From Roseovarius sp. (GTDB lineage Bacteria > Pseudomonadota > Alphaproteobacteria > Rhodobacterales > Rhodobacteraceae), in the NCBI RefSeq assembly GCF_027019125.1, contig NZ_JALUXE010000008.1, positions 1-64,000 on the forward strand: a stretch of 64,000 nucleotides of DNA. The letters are read 5' to 3'. Position 1 is the stretch's first letter, and every line of letters starts with the position of its first letter. Shown here piece by piece: positions 19,032-27,587 of this stretch. Made by a program: the position numbers and the translations under genes. A model generated the notes under the pieces. The model had not been told where the DNA came from, did no database searches, and saw only the letters and a program-made list of their open reading frames with translations.

Positions 19032-20557
19032 GTCTCTTCCTCCTGTTCGAGTTGCAGAGGTGCCGGCCCTCCGCGCAAATCATCAATCGTGAGCGGTGCC
19101 GTCGGTTTGGAAAGCCGGTTGCGCACGATCCAGTGCAGGCGCTCTTCGGCGCGGGTGATCGCCACATAGGCCAGCCGTTTCCAGAGCGGTTGGCCCGCTT
19201 CCGACCGACCCATCTGCGCGGCGGCATAGATGTCTGGGGCGAACACCTGCACATCGGGCCATTGGCTGCCTTGCGCCTTGTGGATCGTCACTGCCGCGCC
19301 ATGCAGGAACGTTGCTCCCATATGCGCAGCAAAGGGGATGAACGGCTCTTCCTCATCCGGTTTTTCGATCTTGACGATAGAGGCGGCCGAGATTTGCGGG
19401 TCTTCGGCCCCGATCACATGCAGGCGGGAAAAGCCGGGTTTGCGCCCCGGCCCGAGATAGACCACCTGCGCCCCCTTGATCAGCCCGCGCGCCTCGAGAT
19501 CAAGCCGCTTCTTGCGATGCTTGAGCGGCAGTTCGATCCCGTCACAGATCAGCGGCTCGCCTGCCAAGAGCGCGGTTTCGGGCGCGCCATGCACGGCGCG
19601 AAAGGCGTTGATAAGTCGAATACGCGTGGCGTTGCGCCAGACCAGAACCGGCGAGCGTGCCATCAGATCGACTTCTACCCGCTCGGCCCATCTGACCCGC
19701 TCATCCTTGCGGGCCGTGTCTTCGATCATCCGCTCGAAATGATGAAACTCCAGCGCAGGATCGGCGAGGGCGTGGGCCAGATCAAGGATCGGGTTATCCG
19801 CATCCTGCCGATGAATACGGCTCAGCTCCAGTCGCGCAGGGGCGGGCAAGGTTTCGAACACCATCCCGCCCGTGGACTTGACGGGCGGCAGTTGCGCCGG
19901 ATCCCCAAAGAGCACGAGGGTCGGGAAAATCTCTTGCAGGTCTTCGAACTGTTGTGCGTCAAGCATGCTCGCTTCATCGACAAAGCCAATATCCAGCGGC
20001 TCTTCGCGCCGCTTCCAGCCGGTGATGAAATCCGACCCGCGCAGGCCGGCCGCCGCAAGCGCGCCGGGAATGGATTTGTTGCTCTGATAAAACGCATAGG
20101 CACGGTCGAGCGCCAGATCTGTCAACCCCTCGATCTCGGGGCGTTCACCCTGACCGGCCAGCCATTCGGCGATCTTCTCATACTCCGGGTGATAGACTGG
20201 GGTGTATAGGATGCGGTGGATGGTGGTGGCCGGCACGCCACGCATGCGCAATACGCTCGCCGCCTTGTTGGTGGGGGCAAGAATGGCGAGGGTGCGTTTG
20301 TCCCGGCGTTTGCGGCTTTCGTAATCGCCCGAAACGATCTCGACACCCGCTTCTTCCAGCGCGCGATAGAGGGCCGCCAAGAGCAGCGTCTTGCCCGATC
20401 CCGCCTTGCCTGTAACAGCCATGACCGCGCCCTTGCCGTCGCGTGGCGGGGTCAGCAGGCCTGTGTCAATATCCACGCCGACAACGCGCAGCGCCGCCGC
20501 GATACGGTCATGCGCCTCGGCCTGATCGGGCGAATAGGTCAGTGCGGTTTGCGTCAT
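19028..20557 (-). CDS. RecD-like superfamily 1B DNA helicase (stand-alone)
   Basis: A 509-residue ATPase: Walker A VTGKAGSGKTLLLAAL (about 48-63), motif Ia APTNKAASVL, Walker B IGFVDEASML, motif III LFGDPAQLPPV, and the C-terminal UvrD_C_2 block (GAAVTIHKAQGSQWPDV; YVAITRAEERLHW). It resembles RecD/Dda-type 5'-3' helicases but has no RecB or RecC neighbours, so it works outside RecBCD. The DNA process it serves is not evident. It is followed with a 4-bp overlap by the SDR gene. Confidence 0.88.
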   Translation of the reverse strand: MTQTALTYSPDQAEAHDRIAAALRVVGVDIDTGLLTPPRDGKGAVMAVTGKAGSGKTLLLAALYRALEEAGVEIVSGDYESRKRRDKRTLAILAPTNKAASVLRMRGVPATTIHRILYTPVYHPEYEKIAEWLAGQGERPEIEGLTDLALDRAYAFYQSNKSIPGALAAAGLRGSDFITGWKRREEPLDIGFVDEASMLDAQQFEDLQEIFPTLVLFGDPAQLPPVKSTGGMVFETLPAPARLELSRIHRQDADNPILDLAHALADPALEFHHFERMIEDTARKDERVRWAERVEVDLMARSPVLVWRNATRIRLINAFRAVHGAPETALLAGEPLICDGIELPLKHRKKRLDLEARGLIKGAQVVYLGPGRKPGFSRLHVIGAEDPQISAASIVKIEKPDEEEPFIPFAAHMGATFLHGAAVTIHKAQGSQWPDVQVFAPDIYAAAQMGRSEAGQPLWKRLAYVAITRAEERLHWIVRNRLSKPTAPLTIDDLRGGPAPLQLEQEEET

Positions 20558-20712
20558 GGCGCGACCCTAGCCTTGGTGTGCGGCAGGTGCCAGAGCCAAA
20601 GGCGCTTGACCAGCCGGGGCGCACTTCCCTATTGCAGCGCAGCCGGGTAATGTCCGGCAAAAAGACCGGGGGCGGCAACGATCCGCACCTCGCGACCAAG
20701 GGGAAATGGACT

Positions 20713-21522
20713 ATGGCGCATATCATCGTCGTCGGCAATGAAAAGGGCGGCGCGGGCAAATCGACCGTGTCGATGCATGTGGCGACGGCTCTGGCCCGGA
20801 TGGGCCACAAGACCAGCGCGCTTGATCTCGATTTGCGCCAGCGTACCTTTGGTCGCTACGCCGAAAACCGCGCCAAGTTCATGGCGGCGTCTGGCCTCGA
20901 CCTGCCCAGCCCACGGTATCACGAATTGCCCGAAGTGGCCGCGGATCAGCTCAAGCCGGGCGAGAATGTCTATGATCGGCGCCTCTCGGCGGCGGTGGCG
21001 GAACTGGAGGCGGACAGCGATTTCATCGTGATCGACTGTCCCGGTTCGCACACCCGACTGAGCCAGGTGGCCCATAGCCTCGCCGATACGCTGGTCACAC
21101 CGCTCAATGACAGTTTCATCGACTTTGACCTGCTGGCCCGGATCGACAGCGACGGCAAAAAGATCCTTGGCCCCTCGGTCTATTCCGAAATGGTCTGGAG
21201 CGCGCGACAACTGCGGGCGCAAGCCGGATTGCGCGCGATTGACTGGGTCGTGGTGCGCAACCGTCTTGGCGCGCAACAGATGGTCAACAAGAAGAAGATG
21301 GGCGATGCCGTCGATAACCTTGCCAAGCGGATCGGTTTTCGCGTGGCGCCAGGGTTCAACGAGCGGGTGATCTTTCGCGAATTGTTCCCGCGCGGCCTGA
21401 CCTTGCTTGACCTCAAGGATATTGGCGTGAAGGGTCTCAATATCTCGAACATCGCCGCGCGTCAGGAATTGCGCGAATTGATCAAGGCACTGAACCTGCC
21501 GGGTGTGACCGCCAATTTCTAA
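20713..21522 (+). CDS. mipZ: Division plane positioning ATPase MipZ
   Basis: ParA/MinD-type P-loop ATPase, 269 residues, that forms a gradient from the ParB-origin complex and inhibits FtsZ away from midcell. It has the deviant Walker A NEKGGAGKSTVSMHV, the MipZ-specific LDLDLRQRTFGRYAENR, Walker B FIVIDCPGSHTRLSQ, and the C-terminal LFPRGLTLLDL. Start at the ATG 9 bases after AAGGGG; an in-frame ATG at 20650 would add a non-conserved tail. Alone on its strand between the helicase and serB; parAB is not in the window. Confidence 0.95.
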   Translation: MAHIIVVGNEKGGAGKSTVSMHVATALARMGHKTSALDLDLRQRTFGRYAENRAKFMAASGLDLPSPRYHELPEVAADQLKPGENVYDRRLSAAVAELEADSDFIVIDCPGSHTRLSQVAHSLADTLVTPLNDSFIDFDLLARIDSDGKKILGPSVYSEMVWSARQLRAQAGLRAIDWVVVRNRLGAQQMVNKKKMGDAVDNLAKRIGFRVAPGFNERVIFRELFPRGLTLLDLKDIGVKGLNISNIAARQELRELIKALNLPGVTANF

Positions 21523-21537
21523 GCTTCTGCGTGGGGC

Positions 21538-22407
21538 TCAGGTCTCGAACTGATCCCGGGCATAGCCTTGGATATAGAGCAGCGCTGTCAGGTCGCCGTG
21601 ATTGATGCGGATGTCGCATTGGGCGGCAACGCTTGGCTTGGCATGAAGCGCCACGCCCGCGCCCGCACGGCCCAGCATGCCCAGATCATTGGCCCCATCC
21701 CCGACCGCGAGAACGTCGGCTTCTGTGATCCCCAGCCGTGCGCTGATCTCTTCCAGCGCCTGCACTTTGGCCGCGCGCCCCAGAATGGGCCGGGCAACTT
21801 CGCCAAGAAGACGCCCATTATCGGTCAGAAGCGTATTGGCGCGGTTTTCGTCAAATCCGAGATGCGCAGCGACAGAGGCTGTAAAGGCGGTGAACCCGCC
21901 CGAGACCAGCGCGCAATAGGCACCGTTGGCCCGCATCGTGGCCACCAAGGCAGCGCCGCCGGGCATATAGGTAATCCGGTTTGTCAGGACCTCGCCAATC
22001 ACCGTTTCGGGCAAATCCCGCAGCAGCGCAACGCGTTCGATCAGCGCGCCCTCGAAATCCAGCTCGCCATTCATCGCCCGCGCGGTGATGGCGCGGACAT
22101 GGGCGCCCACACCCGCAACCTCGGCCAGCTCGTCGATGCATTCCTGCTGGATCATGGTGCTGTCCATATCCGCGAGCAGCATCTTCTTGCGCCGCCCCTC
22201 GGCGGGCTGGACCACCAGATCGACGCGCATGTTCTGCAACTCGGCCCAGACCTCCCACCGGTTGCCGGGACCCTGCGGGAGGCTGAACTCGGCCGCCTCG
22301 TCCGGGGCAAGCCAGACCGCATCGCCGCCGCCCCAGGCATTTCGCAAGTTTTCGACAAGCGCGGGCTCAAGCGCCCCGGGGGCGGCGATCAGGGTGGAGA
22401 TGTGCAT
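21538..22407 (-). CDS. serB: Phosphoserine phosphatase SerB
   Basis: HAD-family phosphatase, 289 residues, last step of L-serine synthesis. Motif I is LLADMDSTMIQQECIDELA (nucleophile and acid Asp), motif II ALVSGGFTAF, and motif III/IV GDGANDLGMLGRAGAGVALHAKP. An N-terminal ACT-like segment of about 75 residues precedes the phosphatase core. Start at MHISTLIAAPG; the frame is open 44 codons further but without similarity. It is near serC and serA, separated from them by azoR and a lysR gene. Confidence 0.96.
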   Translation of the reverse strand: MHISTLIAAPGALEPALVENLRNAWGGGDAVWLAPDEAAEFSLPQGPGNRWEVWAELQNMRVDLVVQPAEGRRKKMLLADMDSTMIQQECIDELAEVAGVGAHVRAITARAMNGELDFEGALIERVALLRDLPETVIGEVLTNRITYMPGGAALVATMRANGAYCALVSGGFTAFTASVAAHLGFDENRANTLLTDNGRLLGEVARPILGRAAKVQALEEISARLGITEADVLAVGDGANDLGMLGRAGAGVALHAKPSVAAQCDIRINHGDLTALLYIQGYARDQFET

Positions 22408-22566
22408 GAAAACCTCGAGGTTGCGATACACGGAGTCCATAGCCCAGCTATGCCCGGGGTTCCAGTGGGCGGGCGAGGGCAAGTCGGTGCAACACAACTT
22501 GACAGAAGCCTTGGTGGCGCGGAATGCGATCCGCACCACCTGCTTTTGCCGGGTCAGGTTTCCGGT

Positions 22567-23235
22567 TCAGGCCGCCAGTGCGGCACCTCTGGCCATTTTC
22601 GCGGCCAGATCGCGGGTGCGGGTTTCGGCCATGTCAAAGGATGCCTGGAAACGATCATCCTTGAATTCCTGGTATTCGATGGCGATTATCTCGATATCGT
22701 CCTGCGCGACGCCGAAATAATGCGCACAGGCCGCAAGAGCCGGGTCAAGCGCATTGAGATGAGCCCTCACACCACCGGGCGCAAAGCCGAATTCGCCGCG
22801 CGCCGACAGTACGACCAGCCGTTTCCCCGAGAGGATCGCCTCGATCGGCGTGTCGCCACGTGCCAGATCGAAGGAGAAGGTCTTGCCGATCCGCGCCACG
22901 TGGTCAATCCACGCTTTCAAGGCGCTGGGCATACCGTAATTGTACATCGGTGCCCCGATGACGAGGATATCCGCCGCGATCACCTCGTCGATCAGGGTGT
23001 CCGACAAGGCAAGGCGCTCGTTCATCCATGGTTCGCGGTCTTCGGTCGGGGTAAAGGCGGCATGTATGAATTTGTGGTCGATTGCAGGGACCGGGTTCAG
23101 CCCGACATCCCGGTCGATCACCCGCGTGTTAGGGGCGTTGGTCAGAAACGTTCGGGTGAACACCCCGGTCAAGTGTCGTGTGAGAGAGCGTTCCTCGAGT
23201 TGGGCGCTTGCATCAATTCGCAAAAGAGTGGGCAT
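22567..23235 (-). CDS. azoR: FMN-dependent NADH:quinone oxidoreductase / azoreductase
   Basis: Flavodoxin-fold reductase, 222 residues, that reduces quinones and azo compounds with NAD(P)H. The AzoR motifs are the N-terminal LLRIDASAQLEERSLTRHL phosphate loop, the flavin-site GAPMYNYGMPSALKAWIDHV, and SARGEFGFAPGG. The start at MPTLLRID follows AGGAG. It is divergent from a LysR-type regulator, with a perfect 11-bp inverted repeat in the gap, so it is probably induced by quinone or electrophile stress through that regulator. Confidence 0.92.
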   Translation of the reverse strand: MPTLLRIDASAQLEERSLTRHLTGVFTRTFLTNAPNTRVIDRDVGLNPVPAIDHKFIHAAFTPTEDREPWMNERLALSDTLIDEVIAADILVIGAPMYNYGMPSALKAWIDHVARIGKTFSFDLARGDTPIEAILSGKRLVVLSARGEFGFAPGGVRAHLNALDPALAACAHYFGVAQDDIEIIAIEYQEFKDDRFQASFDMAETRTRDLAAKMARGAALAA

Positions 23236-23314
23236 TGGTAATCTCCTGGGATTTTTCATTACCGGATTTACCTAGCAAGCGGCTAATCTCATGGCGAAAG
23301 CGAATTTCTCAGGG

Positions 23315-23339
23315 CATGGGTGAATGAGATTCACCCATG
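23315..23339. promoter_or_regulatory. Perfect LysR-type operator between azoR and lysR
   Basis: CATGGGTGAAT and its exact complement ATTCACCCATG are separated by GAG. The centre carries the T-N11-A pattern of LysR-type sites. It lies 32 bp upstream of the regulator's ATG and 80 bp upstream of azoR. Confidence 0.75.
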
Positions 23340-23370
23340 TTACATGCCCGGACAGGAAAGGAGGAAACCG

Positions 23371-24255
23371 ATGCGGCGCCTGCCACCCTTGCATGCGCTC
23401 CGTGCATTCGAAGCCGCCGCCCGGCATCTGCATTTCGCCCGTGCCGCGGAAGAACTTAACCTGACGCCGACAGCGATCAGCCACCAGATCCGCCAGCTTG
23501 AAGACATCCTGGCGGTGAAGCTCTTCCACCGCTACCCGCGACCGCTGCGTCTTTCGGTGGAGGGAGAGGCGCTGTACCCGGTCCTGCGCGAGAGTTTCGA
23601 CCGCATGGCACATGCCGTTTCAGGGCTTTCGCAGCTGGATAGGGACCGCCCGCTGACGGTGTCTGTAACAGTCGCTTTCGCGAGCCTGTGGCTGTTGCGG
23701 CGCCTGCCCGCATTGCGCAGCCAGACCGGCCTGAATCTCAAGATCGAGGCTGACAACCGACCAGTCGATCTGTCCGGTAGCGAGGTCGACTTTGCGGTGC
23801 GTTACGCGGTTCAAGCGGACCCGGATGGTCAGTGGCTGCCGCTATTCAAGGATAGCCTGATCCCGCTCTGTGCGCCAGAACTGCTGCGCCGGCACCCCGT
23901 CGATGACAGCGCCGACATCCTTCGCATGCCGCTGATCCAGTACCGCTGGAGCTGTGGCGCGGAGGCGCCGCCCACCTGGCAGCGCTGGTCGCGGGCCGCC
24001 GGGCTGAATGCCGAGGTGCCTCAGGTCGCACAGCATTTTTCAGAGGAAATCAATGCTATTGACGCGGCGCTTGCGGGTCAGGGCGTGGCCTTGGCATCGA
24101 GTGTATTGGCTGCCTCGGCGGTGGAGGCTGGCGAATTGGTGCGGCTGTCCGAAACGGAATTGCCCGGCAGAACGTTCTGGGCTGTGAGCCGCGATGCGCA
24201 TCCGCGTTTTGCCGACGTGGAGCGTTTCGCGTCATGGGCGCGATCTTGCGGCTAA
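23371..24255 (+). CDS. LysR-type regulator (GcvA-like), divergent from azoR
   Basis: A 294-residue LTTR with N-terminal winged HTH (LPPLHALRAFEAAARHLHFARAAEELNLT..., recognition segment TPTAISHQIRQLEDIL) typical of the GcvA/AmpR branch, then a substrate-binding domain. Start at MRRLPPL, 11 bases after GGAAAGGAGG. The perfect palindrome upstream is its likely binding site, controlling azoR and itself. Confidence 0.92.
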   Translation: MRRLPPLHALRAFEAAARHLHFARAAEELNLTPTAISHQIRQLEDILAVKLFHRYPRPLRLSVEGEALYPVLRESFDRMAHAVSGLSQLDRDRPLTVSVTVAFASLWLLRRLPALRSQTGLNLKIEADNRPVDLSGSEVDFAVRYAVQADPDGQWLPLFKDSLIPLCAPELLRRHPVDDSADILRMPLIQYRWSCGAEAPPTWQRWSRAAGLNAEVPQVAQHFSEEINAIDAALAGQGVALASSVLAASAVEAGELVRLSETELPGRTFWAVSRDAHPRFADVERFASWARSCG

Positions 24256-24491
24256 GCCTGCGCATGGTGAGTGTGCTCGTTTCGGGCATTCCGGGCACTG
24301 CCATGCAGTCAGCTTTGAATGCGCGAGCCGATCCGGACGAAGAGTGCTTTTTGCATCGTGGGGAGTGACCGGACAGAGGTGTGGGCACCTGTTTCCGATC
24401 GTGGACACGCGATGTCGCATTTTTCACTCAAGCGGCGTTCTAGCGTCATTTCTGCACTTGCGAAAGACCCCGGTTGTCCGTAATCCGATCA

Positions 24492-24540
24492 GTGGGACAC
24501 CCCTCCCCAACGAGGGGCGCTTATCTGAGAGGGTAGCTAA
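24492..24540 (+). promoter_or_regulatory. Candidate serC leader element
   Basis: Directly before the serC start a stem of CCCCTC / GAGGGG with a 6-base loop (24500-24517) is followed by a conserved-looking CUUAUCUGAGAGGGUAGC that includes the ribosome binding site. A structured leader upstream of serC is known in alphaproteobacteria (the serC motif in Rfam), and position and shape fit. I cannot run the covariance model, so this is tentative. The rest of the gap after the lysR gene (24256-24491) shows nothing I can name. Confidence 0.45.
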
Positions 24541-25695
24541 ATGGCTATTGAAGCACCGGCAACGCGGCCGGCAAATCCGCGTTTTTCCTCTGGCCCCTGT
24601 GCCAAGATCCCCACATTCACGCTCGACATGCTGTCTGACGCCCCTCTGGGCCGCAGCCACCGTGCTGCCGTGGGCAAGGCCAAGCTGAAGGCCGCAATCG
24701 AGAATACGCGCGCCATTCTGGGCGTGCCCGCCGAATACAAGATCGGCATCGTGCCCGCCTCTGACACCGGCGCCGTGGAAATGGCGATGTGGAGCCTTCT
24801 GGGTGCGCGCCCGGTCGAGATGCTGGCGTGGGAGAGCTTCGGCGCAGGCTGGGTCTCGGACGTGGTCAAGCAACTCAAGCTCGACGCGGTGGTCAAGACC
24901 GCGGATTATGGGCAGATCGTCGATCTGGCCTCGGTCGATACCGACAAGGATGTTGTCTTTACCTGGAACGGCACCACCTCTGGCGTGCGCGTGCCGAATG
25001 GCGACTGGATCAAGGCGGATCGTCAGGGTCTCACGATCTGTGACGCAACCAGCGCGGCCTTTGCGCAGGATCTGCCGTGGGACAAGCTCGATGTGACGAC
25101 GTTCTCTTGGCAAAAGGTGCTGGGGGGCGAGGCGGCGCATGGTATGCTGATCCTTAGCCCGCGCGCGGTGGAGCGGCTCGAAAGCTATACCCCCGCATGG
25201 CCCCTGCCCAAGATCTTCCGCTTGACCAAGGGTGGCAAGCTGATCGACGGCATCTTTGTTGGCGAGACCATCAACACGCCTTCGATGCTGGCGGTCGAGG
25301 ATTACCTTGTTGCGCTCGATTGGGCGGCTTCGGTGGGCGGCATGGCCGGTCTGCAAGCGCGCGCCAATGCCAATCTGGCGGCGGTCGAGGAATTCGTGGC
25401 GCAGAACGATTGGCTGGCGTTTCTCGCGGCTGATCCGGCGATCCGCTCGAACACATCAGTGTGTTTGACCTTTGAGGATGCCCGGATCACCGATGGCGCC
25501 GCGTTCGCCAAGGCGGTTGCCAAGCGGCTGGAAACGGCGGGTGTCGCCTTTGACATCGGTGCCTACCGAGATGCGCCCGCTGGTTTGCGCATCTGGTGTG
25601 GTGGCACGGTCGAGACCGCCGATGTCGCGGCCCTCATGCCGTGGATCAAATGGGCGTTCGAGACCGAGATCGCAGCGCTGTCCGTATCAGCCTGA
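24541..25695 (+). CDS. serC: Phosphoserine transaminase SerC
   Basis: PLP enzyme of L-serine synthesis (3-phosphohydroxypyruvate to phosphoserine with glutamate), also needed for pyridoxine synthesis. The 384 residues are typical of the longer alphaproteobacterial form. [15 protein letters not shown] is at the N-terminus, the PLP lysine is in [16 protein letters not shown], and [10 protein letters not shown] is near the C-terminus. Followed by serA after 86 bp that contain two hairpins. Confidence 0.97.
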   Translation: MAIEAPATRPANPRFSSGPCAKIPTFTLDMLSDAPLGRSHRAAVGKAKLKAAIENTRAILGVPAEYKIGIVPASDTGAVEMAMWSLLGARPVEMLAWESFGAGWVSDVVKQLKLDAVVKTADYGQIVDLASVDTDKDVVFTWNGTTSGVRVPNGDWIKADRQGLTICDATSAAFAQDLPWDKLDVTTFSWQKVLGGEAAHGMLILSPRAVERLESYTPAWPLPKIFRLTKGGKLIDGIFVGETINTPSMLAVEDYLVALDWAASVGGMAGLQARANANLAAVEEFVAQNDWLAFLAADPAIRSNTSVCLTFEDARITDGAAFAKAVAKRLETAGVAFDIGAYRDAPAGLRIWCGGTVETADVAALMPWIKWAFETEIAALSVSA

Positions 25696-25697
25696 TC

Positions 25698-25747
25698 CCG
25701 ATTTCTTGAAAAGAAATCGGTCCGAAGTCTTTGAAAGACTCCGGACC
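25698..25747. repeat. Two-hairpin intergenic element (copy 1) between serC and serA
   Basis: Hairpin A is CCGATTTCTT, loop GAA, AAGAAATCGG (perfect 10-bp stem). Hairpin B follows at once: GGTCCG-AGTCTTT paired with AAGACT-CGGACC around GAA (25719-25747), with one mismatch. The same architecture occurs after 52 kb on the other strand with different but still paired bases. It may attenuate transcription between serC and serA. Confidence 0.75.
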
Positions 25748-25781
25748 TCTCTCCCCAAGCTTTCATAAAAGGACCAGACAG

Positions 25782-27377
25782 ATGGCCCCCAAGGTTCTCG
25801 TATCCGACAAACTCTCTGAAACCGCCGTCCAGATCTTTCGTGATCGGGGCATCGAGGTGGATTTTCGCCCGGAACTGGGCAAGGACAAGGAAAAACTCGC
25901 CGAGGTGATCGGTGACTATGATGGCCTTGCCATCCGCTCCGCGACCAAGGTCACGGAGAAAATCCTTGCCAATGCCCATAAACTCAAGGTGATCGCGCGC
26001 GCCGGTATCGGCACCGACAACATCGACAAGGAAGCCGCCTCGAAGAAGGGCGTGATCGTGATGAACACGCCCTTTGGCAACATGATCACGACCGCCGAGC
26101 ACGCAATCGCGATGATGTTCGCCGTCGCACGCCAACTGCCCGAGGCCTCTGTCTCGACCCATGCTGGCAAATGGGAAAAGAACGCGTTCATGGGTGTTGA
26201 GCTTTTCAACAAGACCCTTGGGGTGATTGGCGCAGGCAATATCGGTGGTATCGTCTGTGACCGGGCGCGTGGCCTCAAGATGAAGGTGATCGCCTACGAT
26301 CCCTTCCTGGGTCAGGAAAAGGCCGACAAGATGGGCGTGGAAAAGGTCGAGCTTGAGGAATTGCTCAAGCGGTCCGATTTCATCACGCTGCATGTGCCGT
26401 TGACCGATCAGACCCGCAATATCCTCAGCCGCGAAAACCTCGAGAAAACCAAGAAGGGCGTGCGCATCATCAACTGCGCGCGTGGCGGTCTGGTGGATGA
26501 GCAGGCGCTCGCGGACCTCTTGAAATCCGGCCATGTTGCGGGCGCGGGCTTTGATGTGTTCACCGAGGAGCCAGCGGTGGAGAACCCGCTCTTTGGCCTG
26601 CCCAATGTGGTCTGCACGCCGCATCTTGGGGCTGCCACGACAGAGGCGCAGGAAAATGTTGCCTTGCAAGTGGCGGAACAGATGTCGGATTACCTTCTGA
26701 CCGGGGCTGTCACCAACGCCCTCAACATGCCGTCGGTCACGGCGGAAGAGGCCAAGGTGATGGGGCCGTGGATCAAGCTGGCGGATCACTTGGGCAATTT
26801 CATCGGCCAGATGACCGATGAGCCGATCAAGGCCATCAACATCCTCTACGATGGTGTCGTTTCCGAGATGAACCTTGGCGCGCTCACCTCCGCCGCGGTG
26901 GCGGGGATCATGAAATCGGTCAACCCCGAGGTCAACATGGTCTCGGCCCCCGTCGTGGCCAAGGAACGCGGTGTCAAGATCAGCACCACCAAGCAGGACA
27001 AATCCGGCGCGTTTGAAGGCTATATCAAGATCACCGTGGTCACGGACAAGCGCGAGCGCTCGATCGGCGGCACGGTGTTCTCGGATGGCAAGCCGCGTTT
27101 CATCCAGATCAAGGGGATCAACATCGACGCCGAGATCGGACGGTACATGCTTTACACGACCAACGAGGATGTGCCGGGCATTATCGGCACGCTTGGTCAG
27201 ACGATGGGCGATCATGGCGTCAACATCGCCAACTTTACCCTCGGTCGCGCCGATGCCGGGGGCGAGGCGATTGCGCTTCTTTATGTTGATGCTCCGGTAC
27301 CTGCCGAGGCGATCAAAGCGCTGCATGCCACGGGCAAGTTCCAGCAAATCCGCGAATTGCGATTTGATGTGAACTGA
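25782..27377 (+). CDS. serA: D-3-phosphoglycerate dehydrogenase SerA
   Basis: First committed step of serine synthesis, NAD-dependent. The 531 residues are the long type 1 form: catalytic and NAD domains (LGVIGAGNIGGIVCDRARGL; RIINCARGGLVDEQAL with the catalytic Arg; CTPHLGAATTEAQEN with the His), then an allosteric substrate-binding region and a C-terminal ACT domain (YTTNEDVPGIIGTLGQTMGD) that could bind serine. Start at MAPKVLVSDKLS, 10 bases after AAGGA. A strong terminator follows. Confidence 0.98.
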   Translation: MAPKVLVSDKLSETAVQIFRDRGIEVDFRPELGKDKEKLAEVIGDYDGLAIRSATKVTEKILANAHKLKVIARAGIGTDNIDKEAASKKGVIVMNTPFGNMITTAEHAIAMMFAVARQLPEASVSTHAGKWEKNAFMGVELFNKTLGVIGAGNIGGIVCDRARGLKMKVIAYDPFLGQEKADKMGVEKVELEELLKRSDFITLHVPLTDQTRNILSRENLEKTKKGVRIINCARGGLVDEQALADLLKSGHVAGAGFDVFTEEPAVENPLFGLPNVVCTPHLGAATTEAQENVALQVAEQMSDYLLTGAVTNALNMPSVTAEEAKVMGPWIKLADHLGNFIGQMTDEPIKAINILYDGVVSEMNLGALTSAAVAGIMKSVNPEVNMVSAPVVAKERGVKISTTKQDKSGAFEGYIKITVVTDKRERSIGGTVFSDGKPRFIQIKGINIDAEIGRYMLYTTNEDVPGIIGTLGQTMGDHGVNIANFTLGRADAGGEAIALLYVDAPVPAEAIKALHATGKFQQIRELRFDVN

Positions 27378-27418
27378 ACACGGCCCCTCTCGCACGAGAC
27401 CGGCTTTTACATCTCCCG

Positions 27419-27454
27419 ACCGCCGCCCCGCGCCTGCTGGGCGGCGGTTTTCTC
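27419..27454 (+). terminator. Intrinsic terminator after serA
   Basis: A perfect 10-bp GC stem, ACCGCCGCCC / GGGCGGCGGT, with a 10-base loop is followed by TTTCTCT. Confidence 0.9.
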
Positions 27455-27587
27455 TCTGCCGATTTCTTGTGCGAGAAACCCTTGAAACCGACTTTCGTCA
27501 CCCTAAAAACAGGATTTGGCTGCATGCGTCCTGCGCGACTGCGGCCATTGGACGAGGAAAACCTGCCAGACAAACGCTTTGAACCCG

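Noticed and set aside
25563..27395. A 610-codon frame opposite serA.
   Set aside because: Mirror of conserved serA codons with no domain of its own; the same reasoning covers the long antisense frames opposite ecm, yidC, the thiolase, serB and the second glycosyltransferase.
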